A DNA stretch of 23,984 bases from JBMOKU01 sp049324315. GTDB taxonomy: Bacteria > Bacillota > Clostridia > Peptostreptococcales > Thermotaleaceae. The position numbers and the translations under genes were made by a program. A model generated the notes under the pieces. That model searched no databases, had not been told where the DNA came from, and saw only the letters and a list, made by a program, of their open reading frames with translations. Positions 22,719 through 23,984 of the stretch are shown here, one piece after another (position 1 is the first letter of the stretch; each line of letters opens with the position of its first letter). The DNA lies in contig JBMOKU010000006.1 of NCBI GenBank assembly GCA_049324315.1, forward strand, positions 1 through 23,984, in the 5' to 3' direction.

Positions 22719-23762
22719 TTACAACAGGGATACAATTCTTAAATCGTTTCTCTCTGAAATATCAATGAAATCTGCTCTCATACAAATGACCGGTTTTGTA
22801 ATATTATGAGGTGGTATATAAGCAATTTCCCCATACTCTCCTGTATTTAGCTGTACACATAACCCTGTATAGTACGGTGCTATGTTTGTTATAAATGTTC
22901 TAACAACTTTCACATCAAAAAGACTCTTTCCTTCTATTTCAAACATTCTAAATGCGTCAAAGGGGGTTGAACGTTTTTTATATACACGGTCTGAAGTCAT
23001 CGCATCATATACATCGGCAACGGCAATAATTTTTGAATATGTATCTATACTTTCTCCTTTAACACCAATGGGATATCCTGAATTATTTTCTCTTTCATGA
23101 TGCATCAACACAGCCCTTTTAACTTCTTCAGAAATTTCATTATTTCCTTTAATGATCTCATAACCATAAATTGTATGGTTTTTCATTTCTTCATACTCCA
23201 AAGGACTCAATCTTTCTTTTTTATTCAGAATCTCCATACTGATCTTTGTTTTCCCAATGTCGTGCAGCAGTCCTGCTTTGATAATCTCTTTTATCTCTTT
23301 TTCAGGCAGCTTCAGCCATTTTCCGATTAGCATCCCATAAAAAGCTACATTAATGCTGTGCATGCACGTATAATCATCGGTTTTTCTCAAATTTCTCAAG
23401 TATTTTATTAAATATTTTACTTGTTTTAATTCCCCAAATATAGAATTTGCTATATCTTGTACCCTGTTTACATTTAAACCTTTGCCTGTTACCAAGTCAT
23501 TAATAACTTCCTTCATCGTAAAAATGTTATTTTCATACTTTAGCTTAAAATTACTATATTCTATACAATCAAAAGTAATCAATTCATTATCTTCCGGTTC
23601 ATACACCCAAATATCTTGAATACCTAAATGAATCAATTTTTTCTTAATATAATTATTCATCATCGTGTTTGCTGCTACCACCATTACACCACTTTTGTTT
23701 ATCACCTCTCGTCCTAGAATATCTCCATACCTGCACTCACTAATGTCAACATGTCTTATCAT
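22719..23762 (-). CDS. HD-GYP domain protein (probable cyclic-di-GMP phosphodiesterase)
   Basis: A 347-residue cytoplasmic protein. Residues 1-90 are an N-terminal domain of the kind often found before HD-GYP domains. The HD-GYP domain (about 125-300) keeps all metal ligands: H135, the H167-D168 pair with K171 (LLHDIGK), H196, H221-H222 and D250. The signature reads HHERENNSGYP (221-231), with Asn-Asn in place of the usual Asp-Gly. It probably hydrolyses cyclic di-GMP, but the target process is unknown. The frame is open to 23897; the ATG at 23762 has GGGGG eight bases upstream and is preferred. It has its own terminator. A weak promoter candidate (-10 TATAAT, 23868-23863) lies upstream; nothing else was seen in 23763-23984. 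Confidence 0.88.
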   Translation of the reverse strand: MIRHVDISECRYGDILGREVINKSGVMVVAANTMMNNYIKKKLIHLGIQDIWVYEPEDNELITFDCIEYSNFKLKYENNIFTMKEVINDLVTGKGLNVNRVQDIANSIFGELKQVKYLIKYLRNLRKTDDYTCMHSINVAFYGMLIGKWLKLPEKEIKEIIKAGLLHDIGKTKISMEILNKKERLSPLEYEEMKNHTIYGYEIIKGNNEISEEVKRAVLMHHERENNSGYPIGVKGESIDTYSKIIAVADVYDAMTSDRVYKKRSTPFDAFRMFEIEGKSLFDVKVVRTFITNIAPYYTGLCVQLNTGEYGEIAYIPPHNITKPVICMRADFIDISERNDLRIVSLL

Positions 23763-23984
23763 TCGGTCATCCCCCTTTTTGTCTGCCTCAGATTTCAAAA
23801 GGTATTTATTTAAAGTACTGAAATAAATGTTAGTTTTATACACTTGCATATGATTACGTAACATTATACTAAAAATGTTGCATGGATTAATTGCCAAAGC
23901 ATTTGAACTAAAGACGTTGAATCATAAAAAATTTCTAGGTATTTGTTCTCATTGATTTTTCCATGTAATGTTTTCTATAATATA

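Overview
This is about 24 kb of AT-rich DNA in which every convincing gene lies on the minus strand. It most likely comes from a spore-former-type low-GC Firmicute, probably a member of the Clostridia related to Alkaliphilus or Clostridium. The evidence is the strong GGAGG-type ribosome binding sites with several GTG and TTG starts, the monoderm-style lipoproteins and extracellular 'copper amine oxidase N-terminal' (stalk) domain, the class II galT, the GH42 beta-galactosidase and the DUF2680 and DUF3793 families. No RNA gene, insertion sequence, phage gene or CRISPR array was found.

Layout from low to high coordinates (transcription runs right to left). 265-861 is a DUF3793 gene behind a near-consensus Fur box. 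1052-9821 is an efflux and envelope-stress module. It reads, in transcription order: a secreted DUF2680 protein with an internal duplication (9033-9821); a MacA-like adaptor, a MacB-like permease, a Gly/Gln-rich lipoprotein and an ABC ATPase (8827-5130); then an OmpR-type regulator, a histidine kinase and a TolC-like coiled-coil protein fused to a stalk domain (4790-1052). 10095-22139 is a galactose/galactoside cluster: the MglBAC importer, GalK, GalE, GalT and GalM (Leloir pathway), an intracellular GH42 beta-galactosidase and a LacI-family regulator, ending at a good terminator. 22719-23762 is an HD-GYP protein.

How the parts work together. Mgl brings in galactose, which GalM, GalK, GalT and GalE turn into UDP-glucose and glucose-1-phosphate. 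The GH42 enzyme feeds galactose from imported beta-galactosides, and the LacI protein and probably CcpA regulate. In the efflux module, the promoters of the DUF2680 gene and the adaptor operon share two TCACAA direct repeats 11 bp apart, at exactly the same distance from the -10 box. This is what an OmpR-type activator site looks like, and the obvious candidate activator is the regulator encoded next door. The arrangement recalls the Cpx/Bae envelope-stress circuits of Gram-negative bacteria, rebuilt in what appears to be a monoderm.

Intergenic DNA is rich in repeats. Two elements (4911-5022 and 13165-13253) each consist of four tandem heptamers facing four more in inverted orientation; the heptamers differ between the elements but the loops share a 15-bp core. 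A palindromic REP-like element occurs in one full, one interrupted and one partial copy. A second small hairpin ending in CCCTACA occurs twice.
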